DNA of 64,000 bases from Amycolatopsis rubida (GTDB lineage: Bacteria > Actinomycetota > Actinomycetes > Mycobacteriales > Pseudonocardiaceae). The notes under the pieces were generated by a model. That model made no database searches, had not been told where the DNA came from, and saw only the letters and a list, made by a program, of their open reading frames with translations. The stretch spans positions 536,106-600,105 of the forward strand of contig NZ_FOWC01000004.1 in assembly GCF_900115345.1 (NCBI RefSeq), given 5' to 3'. Below are positions 56,691 through 64,000 of the stretch, piece by piece (positions within the stretch are counted from its first letter, which is position 1; the number at the start of each line of letters is the position of its first letter). Made by a program: the position numbers and the translations under genes.

Positions 56691-57062
56691 GTGGATCATC
56701 AAGGCAAAGAGTTCGGCGTTGACCTTTACCAGCTTGAGAAAGTCGCCAAGGTTGACTTTCCCGCGATCTCAGCTGAATACGGAGAGGCGATCGGCGGCTG
56801 CGAACGCGTCCTTGCCGGAGTAGCCCAGTCGATGCGGCGTCCAGACCGCTTCGGCGGCGACGCGCTCGGGCCGGTGTACCGGGCCTATCTCGGCCTGCAC
56901 GATGCCGTCGAGACCCTCCTCAAGGAAACGAAGAGCAACCTGGACGACACCGCGACGGCGCTGGGCAAGGTCGCGCAGCTGTACGCGGGGACCGACCAAG
57001 CGGCGAGGGACGAGCTGAACCGCCGCGCGCGCACCGACCCCGAACTGGACGGCAGCCGATGA
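56691..57062 (+). CDS. WXG100/EspC-like putative type VII secretion substrate
   Basis: 123 residues from GTG 56691, helical. Two long helices flank a break at RRPDRFGGDALG; the second, DAVETLLKETKSNLDDTATA, leads into VAQLYAGTDQAARDEL, where Tyr98-Ala-Gly-Thr-Asp102 is a YxxxD motif typical of ESX substrates. There is no strict W-x-G. Its last 4 bases overlap the next gene's ATG. First full gene of an operon of four that I cannot assign to a known family set. Confidence 0.6.
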   Translation: MDHQGKEFGVDLYQLEKVAKVDFPAISAEYGEAIGGCERVLAGVAQSMRRPDRFGGDALGPVYRAYLGLHDAVETLLKETKSNLDDTATALGKVAQLYAGTDQAARDELNRRARTDPELDGSR

Positions 57063-57982
57063 CTTTCGACCAGCTGATGCAGCATGCGAAAGACATCAAG
57101 GAGAAGGCGGTCGAGCTGGCGATCAGGGAACACGATCAGAAGTACGCGACGCAATCCGGCGTGGTCGGCGATCCCGAGTCGTTCAGGAAGCATTACGCCT
57201 TCATCGAAGCGCTGTTCGAGCCGTTCTCCGGGATGCCCGATCCAGCTGGCTACGATCCGCTGATCGCTGACCTCAATGCGGCCATGGCGAAGCTGAACAC
57301 CAGCCCCAGCCACGCCACCCAGCTCACCAGCGACGTGGGTCTGGCAAACCCTCTCCTCGACAAGATGACCACCGACGGCGGTTATCTGCAGGAGTGGACG
57401 GGCGAAGCCGCGATGGAGTTCAAGGCCCGCTTCATCGACACCTTCATAACGATCTCCGGAAATCAGTTCACCATGTTGTCCACGCTTAAAGGCGCGCTCC
57501 AAGCGCACCAGGAGATGTGGCGCAAGGCGCGCGACGACATTGACAAGATCGCGGAAAGCACGAAGAACGCGCTCGACAACGCTGGCGGCTGCGGCAAGAA
57601 CCAGTGGAGTTTCGGGTTCTCGGTGCTCTCCGCGGTTGTTGCCGTCGGCGGAGTGGCAGTCACTGTCGCGACCGGCGGCACCGGCCTGGCAGTGACCCTT
57701 CCGGCGATCGGAGCCGCGGCGTCGACAGGCAGTGCGGGCGTGGCCGCGATAACAGCGTCCGGCGACTCGGCGGAGACCATCGTCAACTCGATGAAGCAGG
57801 CGGTTGACGACCTCGCCCGGCATATTCACGAGGTCGAGACGCAGCAGATCGCGAGCAAGGTGCAGGCGCTGACTGACGCCGTGCACGGGAACAAAGACAA
57901 GCTGGTCAGCGCACGGCCGAGCCTGGCCGGGATGAGCGACCGCGAGCTCGCCAGTGACCATGGCATGGGCAAGTCGGACTAG
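57059..57982 (+). CDS. Hypothetical helical protein with WxG motif and glycine-rich hydrophobic segment
   Basis: 307 residues. Residues 1-180 are helical and carry a WTG motif (113-115, LQEWTGEAAMEF), followed by a long helix resembling WXG100 proteins (LQAHQEMWRKARDDIDKIAE). Residues 184-233 are hydrophobic and Gly/Ala-rich, containing VVAVGGVAVTVATGGTGLAV and IGAAASTGSAGVAA, enough for one or two membrane helices with glycine-zipper spacing. The tail is soluble and helical. No signal peptide. It looks like a type VII-exported or membrane-inserting effector, possibly pore-forming; this is inference. Not recognised as a known family. Confidence 0.6.
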   Translation: MTFDQLMQHAKDIKEKAVELAIREHDQKYATQSGVVGDPESFRKHYAFIEALFEPFSGMPDPAGYDPLIADLNAAMAKLNTSPSHATQLTSDVGLANPLLDKMTTDGGYLQEWTGEAAMEFKARFIDTFITISGNQFTMLSTLKGALQAHQEMWRKARDDIDKIAESTKNALDNAGGCGKNQWSFGFSVLSAVVAVGGVAVTVATGGTGLAVTLPAIGAAASTGSAGVAAITASGDSAETIVNSMKQAVDDLARHIHEVETQQIASKVQALTDAVHGNKDKLVSARPSLAGMSDRELASDHGMGKSD

Positions 57983-57997
57983 CGGCGGGAGAACACC

Positions 57998-58486
57998 ATG
58001 GTGGACCTGGCCGAGACACTGGACGACATCCGGGTGCGAGTGCGCGCGCCCGGATCGGATATCGAAGCCGAACTGCGTCGACGAACCGACATCACGCTGT
58101 CGTTCGGGGAAAGCGTCTACGAATTCATCGACGAACCCGCGCTGGAAAGGGTACTTGCCGGTATCGCACGGTTGTTATGGGCTGGCTGGCAACGGCAGTA
58201 CCGGGCCGCGATCGACGAGACAGACCTGAACATCGACGCTGACGATGCCCGTGACTCGAATTTCTTCGCCGACCGAGCCCAGGTCGAGGCGATCGGCGGG
58301 TCGGCCGACGAGCGGATCACGATCTCGGCGGCGGGCATGGCGGACTTCTCCGTGCGGGTCAAGCCCGGAACCGTCCGCGAGATACCCGAAGACCAGTTCA
58401 GCGCGAGTGTTTCCGAAGCGGCGGCGAAGTTGATCCAGGACTTCCAGCTCAAGGTGGATGACCTGAAGAAGCGGTACTACGAATGA
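57998..58486 (+). CDS. Hypothetical protein with weak YbaB/EbfC similarity
   Basis: 162 residues. After an unplaced N-terminal half (LAETLDDIRVRVRAPGSDIE; VLAGIARLLWAGWQRQY) the C-terminal part, ERITISAAGMADFSVRVKPG and SEAAAKLIQDFQLKVDDLKK, has the beta-hairpin plus helix order of YbaB-like proteins. Acidic overall, soluble. 15 bases separate it from the preceding gene and its stop overlaps the next ATG. By analogy with the other YbaB-like genes near WXG genes here it may be a partner or chaperone of the operon's products. Confidence 0.5.
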   Translation: MVDLAETLDDIRVRVRAPGSDIEAELRRRTDITLSFGESVYEFIDEPALERVLAGIARLLWAGWQRQYRAAIDETDLNIDADDARDSNFFADRAQVEAIGGSADERITISAAGMADFSVRVKPGTVREIPEDQFSASVSEAAAKLIQDFQLKVDDLKKRYYE

Positions 58487-59325
58487 CAAAACCGAAGTTG
58501 CTGGTGCTGGCCGCCGCAGTAGTCGTCGCGGCCGCCGGGATCACCGCGGTGGTGCTGTCCTCGCCTGCGGCCGGGCCCGCGGCGAAGCCGTGCGACATCC
58601 CTAGTTCGGTTCCGGAGCGACCGGTGCCGGCAACGACCGCACCCGGTGGCGGCGGGATCGAAGTCGCGGAAAAAGGCGTCTCCTCAACGGGCTTGGCAAG
58701 TATGGGCGCAGTGCTGCGCAACACCAGCAACCACATCGCGTACCGAACCAAGGCGAAGCTCAACGTATCGCTCATCCTCGACGGCATTCGGCAGAGCCTC
58801 GACGGTTCTCAACTGACGATGGAGATCCCCATTGTCCTGCCCGGCCAACAAGTAGGCCTGGGCAGACCGCTGATCAACCTCAACGCGAACGACAAGGTGG
58901 CTTCAGCCGACGTAGACGTCCAGACCACAACCTGGCTGCCGAGCGGAGCCCTAGGCGCCTTCACCCCACCGGCAGACACCTACGAGTCCACGAGCCGAGC
59001 CACCGCCTCACCGCCAGCGGACGCTATTCGCTACCGGGAAACGTCAACCAACTGCCGAGCGCTCGCCACCCGCCGCACCGCCGTGATCTTCCGCGACGCG
59101 ACCGGCGCCATCGTGGGCGGCGACCTAGTCCCGCCAGACGGAAAAGGCAACCCGGCCGGCACGACCCAGCAACCGCCGGCAAGCCCTTCCTGCTCCCCCG
59201 GGGAACGCAGCACCTGGATCGTCCCACTGCAAAACATCCCGCACAGAACAGACGACCACCGCACAGTTCTCTACTCCTACTGCGACCTGAACACCCCCCC
59301 AACAGACATCAACAACACCTTCTAA
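58483..59325 (+). CDS. Hypothetical membrane-anchored or secreted protein
   Basis: 280 residues. N-terminal basic residues then one hydrophobic helix (LLVLAAAVVVAAAGITAVVL) followed by PAAGPAAKPC: an uncleaved anchor or a Sec signal, without a good lipobox. The extracytoplasmic part is mostly beta (TKAKLNVSLILDG, LTMEIPIVLPGQQVGLG, RTAVIFRDATGAIVGGDLVP) with cysteines (KPCDIP, NCRAL, PSCSPG, SYCDL) that may form two disulfides. Strand pattern is reminiscent of immunoglobulin-like/LEA-type domains of exported actinobacterial proteins. Last gene of the operon; a terminator-like repeat follows. Confidence 0.55.
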   Translation: MTKPKLLVLAAAVVVAAAGITAVVLSSPAAGPAAKPCDIPSSVPERPVPATTAPGGGGIEVAEKGVSSTGLASMGAVLRNTSNHIAYRTKAKLNVSLILDGIRQSLDGSQLTMEIPIVLPGQQVGLGRPLINLNANDKVASADVDVQTTTWLPSGALGAFTPPADTYESTSRATASPPADAIRYRETSTNCRALATRRTAVIFRDATGAIVGGDLVPPDGKGNPAGTTQQPPASPSCSPGERSTWIVPLQNIPHRTDDHRTVLYSYCDLNTPPTDINNTF

Positions 59326-59379
59326 CTCCCCCCACTCCACCCACCCACCAACGAAACCCACCAACGACACCCACCCACC

Positions 59380-59438
59380 ACGACGGGGGTCCAGGGGGCG
59401 CAGCCCCCCTGGCGGGGGTTTGGGGGTCCGACCCCCAA
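59380..59438. terminator. G/C-rich double hairpin between the WXG-like operon and ssrA
   Basis: Two hairpins: CCAGGGGG (59391-59398) / CCCCCTGG (59405-59412), and a perfect TTGGGGGT (59420-59427) / ACCCCCAA (59431-59438) with a CCG loop, in a stretch repeating GGGGGTC words. It lies between a plus-strand operon and the minus-strand ssrA gene, so it may terminate both. G-rich runs of this kind are repeated in many actinomycete genomes. Confidence 0.65.
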
Positions 59439-59501
59439 GGCAAAAACGAAGAAGAGCCCTGGCCAACGCGCTAGCGTGGCAGGGCTCTCCCGCGAATCGA
59501 G

Positions 59502-59873
59502 TGGAGGTGCCGGGAATTGAACCCGGGTCCTCTAGCGCCTCCTCAAGGCTTCTCCGTGCGCAGTCCGCTGTGTCTCTGCTTGGCCCCTTCAGTCACGCGA
59601 ACAAGCTGAAGTGACGAGCCCAGCCACTGTTTGCTTCCCTACCGGGCCCCGTGGCCGGGACCGGCGGTAAGCCTCCTAGCTGATGCCGGCGACCGGGTCG
59701 GAGGCGACCCCGGGCCGACAGACTTGCTCTACTGCGATCAGGCAGCGAGAGCGAAGTCGCGCTGGCTATTGGCCTTGGCGCTTATTAGGTTGCGATGACG
59801 CTTGCGGTGGTCTCTCGCCTGCACCGGCACGCTTCCCTTGATTCAACGTCCAGAGTCGAAACCGTTCACCCCC
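59502..59873 (-). ncRNA. ssrA: Transfer-messenger RNA (ssrA)
   Basis: 372 bases. The 5' end GGGGGTGAACGGTTTCGAC is the conserved tmRNA start and pairs with the 3' acceptor strand CACCTCC; the T arm CCGGGTTCAATTCCCGG is at 59508-59524 (minus strand). CCA is not encoded (A then CTC). The tag frame follows CTAATAAGC: codons GCC AAG GCC AAT AGC CAG ... give AKANSQRDFALAA and TGA. It rescues stalled ribosomes and marks products for proteolysis. The tag's QRDFALAA end resembles the mycobacterial tag. An open frame on the plus strand here is fortuitous. Confidence 0.95.
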
Positions 59874-60038
59874 TTGTAGGTGCTTGTAACCTCACCATCA
59901 TAACCCGCGCGGCAACCCGGTAATTCCGGCCTGGGGTAGGGCTGCCCCCACCTCGAAGATGCCCGCTCGCCCCCTGGTTGCCCGGTGCCGCTCCGGCCAT
60001 GCTGAGCAGGTCAGTTTCCGCAGTGAGGGAGCCCCGCC

Positions 60039-60731
60039 ATGGTCACCGTGCCCGCCGGTCGCAGTTTTGGGCGCCGCACTCCGCCGTTGGGCGGGGCGTT
60101 GGCGTATCTCCTGCTCAACCTGCCCATCGGGATCCTCTCGTTCACGCTCATCGTGACGCTGGGTTCGGCGGGGCTGGGGACGCTGGTCGTGTGGCTCGGC
60201 GTTCCGCTGCTCGCGCTGCTCATCCTGTTCGCGCGGACCGCGGGACGGGTCGAGCGGGGGCGCGTGTTCGCGCTGCTCGACGTGTACATCGACGATCCGT
60301 ATCTGCCGTTGCCGCCGTCGGGAGCCAAGCAGCGCTGGCTGACCCGGCTGAAGGACCCGGCGACCTGGCGCGACCTGTCCTACCTTTTCCTGCTCTTCCC
60401 GCTCGGCCTGGTGGAGTTCGTGCTGGTCGTGACGGTGTGGGCGGTCAGCCTCGGCCTGGTCGGGCTGCCCATCTACTACCGCTTCCTTCCCGACGGCGTC
60501 TACGCCTTCCCGAGCTACGATGTGCAGTGGTTCGTCGTCGACTCGACGGTGACCGCGCTGCCTTGGGCGGCGCTGGGGGTGTTGTTCGCCGCGATCGCCG
60601 TGGCCCTGACCAAGGGGCTGGCGGCGCTGCACGCGGCGTTCGCGGCCGGGTTCCTGCGGCCCACGGTCGCCCAGCGGCGGCGCATGGAGCGCTCGTGGAA
60701 CGAGATCGACGGGATCACGGTGGCTGGATGA
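60039..60731 (+). CDS. Sensor-domain membrane protein, paralogue of the next gene's sensor region
   Basis: 230 residues, four to five membrane helices (GALAYLLLNLPIGILSFTLI, GTLVVWLGVPLLALLILFAR, LFLLFPLGLVEFVLVVTVWA, VTALPWAALGVLFAAIAVAL). The central motif QRWLTRLKDPATWRDLSYLF is repeated almost word for word in the following kinase (RRWLTRLSDPTTWRDLSYLL), so it belongs to the same putative sensor family but lacks kinase domains. Ribosome site GAGGGAG precedes ATG 60039. Its stop overlaps the kinase ATG by 4 bases, implying stoichiometric expression and perhaps hetero-oligomers. Confidence 0.8.
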   Translation: MVTVPAGRSFGRRTPPLGGALAYLLLNLPIGILSFTLIVTLGSAGLGTLVVWLGVPLLALLILFARTAGRVERGRVFALLDVYIDDPYLPLPPSGAKQRWLTRLKDPATWRDLSYLFLLFPLGLVEFVLVVTVWAVSLGLVGLPIYYRFLPDGVYAFPSYDVQWFVVDSTVTALPWAALGVLFAAIAVALTKGLAALHAAFAAGFLRPTVAQRRRMERSWNEIDGITVAG

Positions 60732-61861
60732 CTGCGCAAGACCCGCCTCCGGAGCACCCTCGTCCGCATCCGGCTCGCACGATCGGGTACATGATCCCGT
60801 CATTCGTGCTGCGCCTGGTGCAGTTCATCCTCATCGTGGTCGGCGCGACCGTCGGCACGGCGACGCTGATCATCTGGATCGGCTTCCCGATCCTGCTGGC
60901 CGTGACCGGCTTCATCCGCTGGTCAGGCGACCTGGAACGGCGCTGGGCCCGCCGGATGCTCGGCACCCCGCTGGGCGCGGTCGAGCGGCTGTCGCTGGAC
61001 GGGCAGCCGATGACCCGCCGCTGGCTGACCCGGCTGTCCGACCCGACGACCTGGCGCGACCTGTCCTACCTGCTGGTCGCGTTCCCGCTGTCCATCGTCG
61101 AGCTGCCGATCGCGCTCGCGTCGATCGTGCTGCTGCCGATGGCGATCTGGGTGACGCCGTGGCTGGGCTGGCTGCACGGGAACCTGGCGCTGTCGATGCT
61201 GGGCCCGAACCGCACGAAGAAGCTTGAAAAGAAGGCCGAGCACCTCCAGGCGTCGCGGGCTCGTGGCGTGGACGCCGCGGAGGCCGAACGCCGCCGGATC
61301 GAGCGCGACCTGCACGACGGCGCTCAGCAGCGGCTCGTGGCGGTCGCGATGAGCCTCGGCCGGGCGAAGTCGAAGTTCGACAACGACCCGAACGCGGTGC
61401 GCGACCTGATCGACGAGGCCCATTCGGACGCCAAGCTCGCCGTTTCCGAACTGCGCGACCTCGCCCGCGGCATCTACCCCGCCGTACTCGGCGACCGCGG
61501 TCTCGACGCGGCCCTGTCCGCGCAGGCCGCGAAGTCGCCGATCCCGGTGGACGTGCACGTCGACGTCGAACCGAGGCCGCCGGCCGCGGTCGAGACCACG
61601 GCGTACTTCATCGTCGGCGAGACCCTCACCAACATCGCCAAGCACTCCGGCGCGACCGAGGCGGCGGTGAAGGTGTGGCGCTCGGACACGCACGTCATCA
61701 CCGAAATCACCGACAACGGCCACGGCGGCGCCGAGGTGCGCCCTGGCGGCGGGCTCGCCGGGCTGGCCGACCGAGCGGCGACCATCGACGGCGTGATCAC
61801 CGTCGTGAGCCCGGTCGGCGGGCCGACGGTCATCAGAGCGGACCTGCCGTGTCAGTGGTAG
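60728..61861 (+). CDS. NarL-type sensor histidine kinase
   Basis: 377 residues. N-terminal putative sensor domain with four membrane helices (LRLVQFILIVVGATVGTATL, LLVAFPLSIVELPIALASIV). HisKA_3 phosphoacceptor in RIERDLHDGAQQRLVAVAMS; HATPase with GETLTNIAKHSGA, ITDNGHGGAE and GGGLAGLADRAATIDG. No response regulator gene follows: the next gene is convergent and unrelated, so the partner is encoded elsewhere or the kinase is an orphan. Ends 1 base before the EspG gene's stop. Confidence 0.9.
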   Translation: MTAQDPPPEHPRPHPARTIGYMIPSFVLRLVQFILIVVGATVGTATLIIWIGFPILLAVTGFIRWSGDLERRWARRMLGTPLGAVERLSLDGQPMTRRWLTRLSDPTTWRDLSYLLVAFPLSIVELPIALASIVLLPMAIWVTPWLGWLHGNLALSMLGPNRTKKLEKKAEHLQASRARGVDAAEAERRRIERDLHDGAQQRLVAVAMSLGRAKSKFDNDPNAVRDLIDEAHSDAKLAVSELRDLARGIYPAVLGDRGLDAALSAQAAKSPIPVDVHVDVEPRPPAAVETTAYFIVGETLTNIAKHSGATEAAVKVWRSDTHVITEITDNGHGGAEVRPGGGLAGLADRAATIDGVITVVSPVGGPTVIRADLPCQW

Positions 61862-61862
61862 G

Positions 61863-62606
61863 TCACCCGTCGAGGCTGGCGCGTAGCGCGGCCACTCGCT
61901 GAACGAGCATCTGGTCGTCCCCGGCCATGACCGTGATGTACCGGTTCCGCTCGGCCCCGGACACCTCGAACGCGACCCGGCCGGCACTGAGGTCGCGGTA
62001 GGTCAGAACGCCATCGGCGACCCGTCTGCTCCGCCCCGCCCCGCGAAGCGACACATTGATCTCGCCACGCCCAAAAGCAGGCCGGTTCAGCAGTTCGTCG
62101 ACCGCCCGCGCGGAGCGGCCACGTTCGTCGGGGAAGTCGCTGTCCTCGCCGCGGAATTCGTGTTGCGACAGCGAAATCAACGCGAGTTTCGCCGGGCGGA
62201 ACCTCGGGAGACGCGCCACGAGAGCAGCGGCTGGCGTTTCTCGGCTGCCCGAGGCCTTCACCAGCACCCGCGCCCCGTCATGGACCGCAGTGACCACGCC
62301 TTGTCCACGAGTCCCCACGAACACGCTGTACTGCTCGCCCTGGTTGTCGACGCGGGCCACATACTCCGTTTCGGGCCGCGCGAGCGTGTACAGCGCGTCC
62401 TCGAACGCGTCGGACACGCGGCCGCGTTCGAGAAGTCCCAGCCGGAGCAGCTCGTCGCGAGCCTCATCGGCCAGCTCCCCCGCCAGCGACTCCGGCACGT
62501 ACCTCGTGCCGAAGCCGAACATCGGGTGCGGATCATTCAGCTTGACTTCACGGAATGCGCTCAGTAACGTACTCAGCGTAATTTCAGTCGTGCGCGCGAA
62601 CAGCAC
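61863..62606 (-). CDS. EspG-family type VII secretion chaperone
   Basis: 247 residues from GTG 62606, with a strong GGGGAGGGG ribosome site. The EspG fold is suggested by the N-terminal strand-helix LSTLLSAFREVKLNDPHPMF, later EYVARVDNQGEQYSVFVGTR and ALISLSQHEFRGEDSDFP, and a C-terminal YITVMAGDDQMLVQRVAALR. EspG proteins bind PE-PPE heterodimers in the cytosol and deliver them to the ESX machine. It is immediately downstream of a PPE-like gene, the usual partner. Confidence 0.8.
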   Translation of the reverse strand: MLFARTTEITLSTLLSAFREVKLNDPHPMFGFGTRYVPESLAGELADEARDELLRLGLLERGRVSDAFEDALYTLARPETEYVARVDNQGEQYSVFVGTRGQGVVTAVHDGARVLVKASGSRETPAAALVARLPRFRPAKLALISLSQHEFRGEDSDFPDERGRSARAVDELLNRPAFGRGEINVSLRGAGRSRRVADGVLTYRDLSAGRVAFEVSGAERNRYITVMAGDDQMLVQRVAALRASLDG

Positions 62607-62633
62607 CGTCGTCCCCTCCCCCTGAACTGTGCG

Positions 62634-63863
62634 CTATCTCTGTGGGCGATCGCCGATGACCGGCGGGACCGGCTTCACCTCATTGCCGCCGAACACCTCG
62701 TCCGGGTCGGCTTCGCGCAGGTAGGGCGCGGCCTTCTTTTCCTTGTCCGCTTCGCCTTTCCCGCCTTTGCCGCCCAGGGGGCCGGCCATCGAGGCCGCGT
62801 TCTTCCCGGCCGATCCCGCAGCCCCAGCCGCGCCGCCGCGCGCGGATGCCGACTCGCCCGGCACCCTGGCGCCGGAGCGACCTCCCGGTTCGCTGTCGGC
62901 ACCCGCACCGCCGCGGAGGTTCACCGGACCCGAACCCGTGCCGCCCGGCGAACAGCCCAGCGGGCCGAACGCGCTGCCGTGGCCACCGGTTCCGTCGCCT
63001 TGCCCGAGGCTGATCGGACTCGGCGACGGAACCGGCTGAAAGCGCGGCGGGACCGGCGGCCACGACTGCTTCTCGACGCGCTCGTCCGCACGTTCGGGCG
63101 GGACCTGCCAACCGGGCGGCTGCCGGACTGGCGGCTGGTCGCCCGGATGACGAACCGGACCTGGCTCCGGGGTCGGGGGCGGACCAGGAGCCGGGCTGGG
63201 CGTCGGGCTCGGATCTGGACCGCGCTCGACCGGCCTCGGCCCGGACGACGGCGGACGGTGCAACCCGCCGCCCCGACCGCCGCTGCGCGGCTGGCCGGGC
63301 TTGGCCGGATCTTCGGCACTGGCCAGGGTGATCTGTGCCCCGGCGTCCCGCAATTCCGCGTATTTCGCGGGGACTCGGCCGTTATTCGATCCGCTGGTCG
63401 CACTGTATCCGCTGAAAACCTGCACATTATGCTGCGAATCCGCTTGCCATTGCGTCACCCGGTCGGTGTACTTCTGCCCGTCCCCGTGCAGAAGGGCGAC
63501 GACCTCCTCGTCGGTGAATCCCGGTTCCTGTGCGGCCACCGGTTTCACGCTGTTCTTGGCGTTCTGGAACGCCGACATCTGCTCGTGGGCGATGGCCTGG
63601 ACCGCACCCAGCCGCGCCGAGTCTTCCGCGGACGTCTCGATCAGCGGAGTGCACGAATTCGCCGAAGCCTCGTTCGCGACCTCGCCCTGCCACGCCTCGC
63701 TCTGGTAGGCGGCCAGCGTCCCGACCCGCGTGGCCAGACCGAGGAGCTGATCACTCAACTGGGAGGCGGCGTGCTGGGTATCGCCCAGCGAACCCGCTCC
63801 CGAGCCAGTGGTCAGCTCCCGGTAGATCTCGGCAGCGCCCATGCACCGTTCCGGTTCCATCAT
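62634..63863 (-). CDS. PPE-like/WXG-domain protein with long proline-rich C terminus
   Basis: 409 residues. The N-terminal 170 residues are helical, with QHAASQLSDQLLGLATRVGT and a WQG turn (EAWQGEVANEA), matching the PPE/WXG helical hairpin. The remaining part is low complexity: PTPSPAPGPPPTPEPGP, a central Gly-rich segment and KGEADKEKKAAPYLREADPD. Either ATG of ATGATG may be used; both overlap the stop of the upstream DUF3558 gene. Export by ESX with help of the downstream EspG protein is expected. Not assigned to a defined PPE subfamily. Confidence 0.75.
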   Translation of the reverse strand: MMEPERCMGAAEIYRELTTGSGAGSLGDTQHAASQLSDQLLGLATRVGTLAAYQSEAWQGEVANEASANSCTPLIETSAEDSARLGAVQAIAHEQMSAFQNAKNSVKPVAAQEPGFTDEEVVALLHGDGQKYTDRVTQWQADSQHNVQVFSGYSATSGSNNGRVPAKYAELRDAGAQITLASAEDPAKPGQPRSGGRGGGLHRPPSSGPRPVERGPDPSPTPSPAPGPPPTPEPGPVRHPGDQPPVRQPPGWQVPPERADERVEKQSWPPVPPRFQPVPSPSPISLGQGDGTGGHGSAFGPLGCSPGGTGSGPVNLRGGAGADSEPGGRSGARVPGESASARGGAAGAAGSAGKNAASMAGPLGGKGGKGEADKEKKAAPYLREADPDEVFGGNEVKPVPPVIGDRPQR

Positions 63864-64000
63864 CGCCCCCCGCGAAGATTGCCGATGATCGCAACGGCGA
63901 CGTCATGTACGGAATCGCACGGATTCTTTTTCTCCTTGCGCGAATCCGGCTGCCGGATGACGACTTCGATCACTTGGTCGTCCCGCACGCCCAGTGAAGC
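63860..64000 (-). CDS. C-terminal end of a DUF3558-like lipoprotein; 5' part outside window
   Basis: 46 residues readable from the right edge: VIEVVIRQPDSRKEKKNPC then DSVHDVAVAIIGNLRGG and a TGA overlapping the next gene's ATG. The ending Pro-Cys-(x)n-Val-Ala-x-x-Ile-x-x-Asn-Leu matches the DUF3558 family, exported lipoproteins that accompany EspG and PPE-like genes in Pseudonocardiales. With only the tail visible the call rests on that pattern and on context. Confidence 0.5.
   Translation of the reverse strand, partial: ASLGVRDDQVIEVVIRQPDSRKEKKNPCDSVHDVAVAIIGNLRGGR

Noticed and set aside
53000..59400. Genomic island or prophage carrying the cyclodipeptide cluster
   Set aside because: No integrase, transposase, direct repeats or tRNA attachment site is visible; ssrA is a common integration site but no phage gene flanks it here.
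59500..59530. Apparent tRNA T-arm and acceptor end
   Set aside because: It belongs to the tmRNA; no D-arm or anticodon arm at tRNA spacing, and the 5' half with the tag frame lies 300 bases away.
59420..59614. Open frame of about 64 codons on the plus strand
   Set aside because: It lies mostly on the 3' part of ssrA on the other strand; the sequence is explained by the tRNA-like domain.

Overview
The window is high-GC actinobacterial DNA: dense genes, many GTG starts, frequent ATGA/GTGA stop-start overlaps. WXG-like, PPE-like, EspG and DUF3558 proteins, a P450 plus 3Fe-4S ferredoxin pair, and a tmRNA whose tag ends QRDFALAA point to a mycolata/Pseudonocardiales actinomycete. Amycolatopsis is the best guess, partly from the recurrent long palindromic terminators. 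This is inference; no taxonomic marker was searched. Both ends cut genes: the 3' end of a phosphodiesterase-family gene at the left and the 3' end of a DUF3558 gene (minus strand) at the right.

Layout. 1-1.8 kb: overlapping housekeeping-type genes (phosphodiesterase end, monothiol glutaredoxin-like, SH3-like protein, methyltransferase). 1.8-4.9 kb: a P450-ferredoxin-TetR operon on the minus strand with a second TetR gene upstream. 5-6.3 kb: a YbaB-like protein and a secreted snapalysin-type protease. 6.5-8.05 kb: a decayed patch (alpha/beta-hydrolase and LysE pseudogenes around a ParB-like gene). 8.0-16.4 kb: a LacI-regulated sugar locus with a lipoprotein, one ATPase and two permeases of the YtfQRT/YjfF (galactofuranose-type) kind, plus a secreted GH2-LamG hydrolase. 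16.5-20.3 kb: a PAP2 remnant, membrane and acetyl/methyltransferase genes and a luciferase-like monooxygenase/FMN reductase pair. 20.5-27.8 kb: topoisomerase IV-type parE and parC, each interrupted by an intein. 27.8-28.4 kb: a repeat-rich gap with terminators and two tandem arrays. 28.4-30.7 kb: a four-gene type VII-associated operon (two YbaB-like, NlpC/P60, WXG-like). 30.8-35.4 kb: DsbA/MauE pair, polar amino acid binding lipoprotein, hrpB helicase. 35.5-45 kb: ABC exporter, TetR/FAD-monooxygenase divergon, two-component system with an unusual kinase, PiT transporter, a second FAD monooxygenase. 45.1-52.9 kb: a compact histidine utilisation operon (HutH-HutU-M20 hydrolase-HutF-HutI) and a divergent IclR regulator. 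53.1-56.4 kb: a three-gene biosynthetic cluster, AMP-forming ligase, cyclodipeptide synthase and methyltransferase, behind a strong promoter and a long structured leader. 56.6-59.3 kb: an uncharacterised WXG/YbaB-like operon. 59.5-59.9 kb: ssrA. 60-64 kb: two related sensor-domain proteins (one a histidine kinase) and an EspG/PPE-like/DUF3558 block.

Most notable: the small cyclodipeptide cluster with a stand-alone adenylating enzyme; inteins in both subunits of one topoisomerase, the ParC one immediately after the catalytic tyrosine; a histidine kinase with a membrane-anchored extracytoplasmic C-terminal domain; a candidate galactofuranoside-scavenging locus; and palindromic terminators whose arms carry the stop codons of the genes they end.
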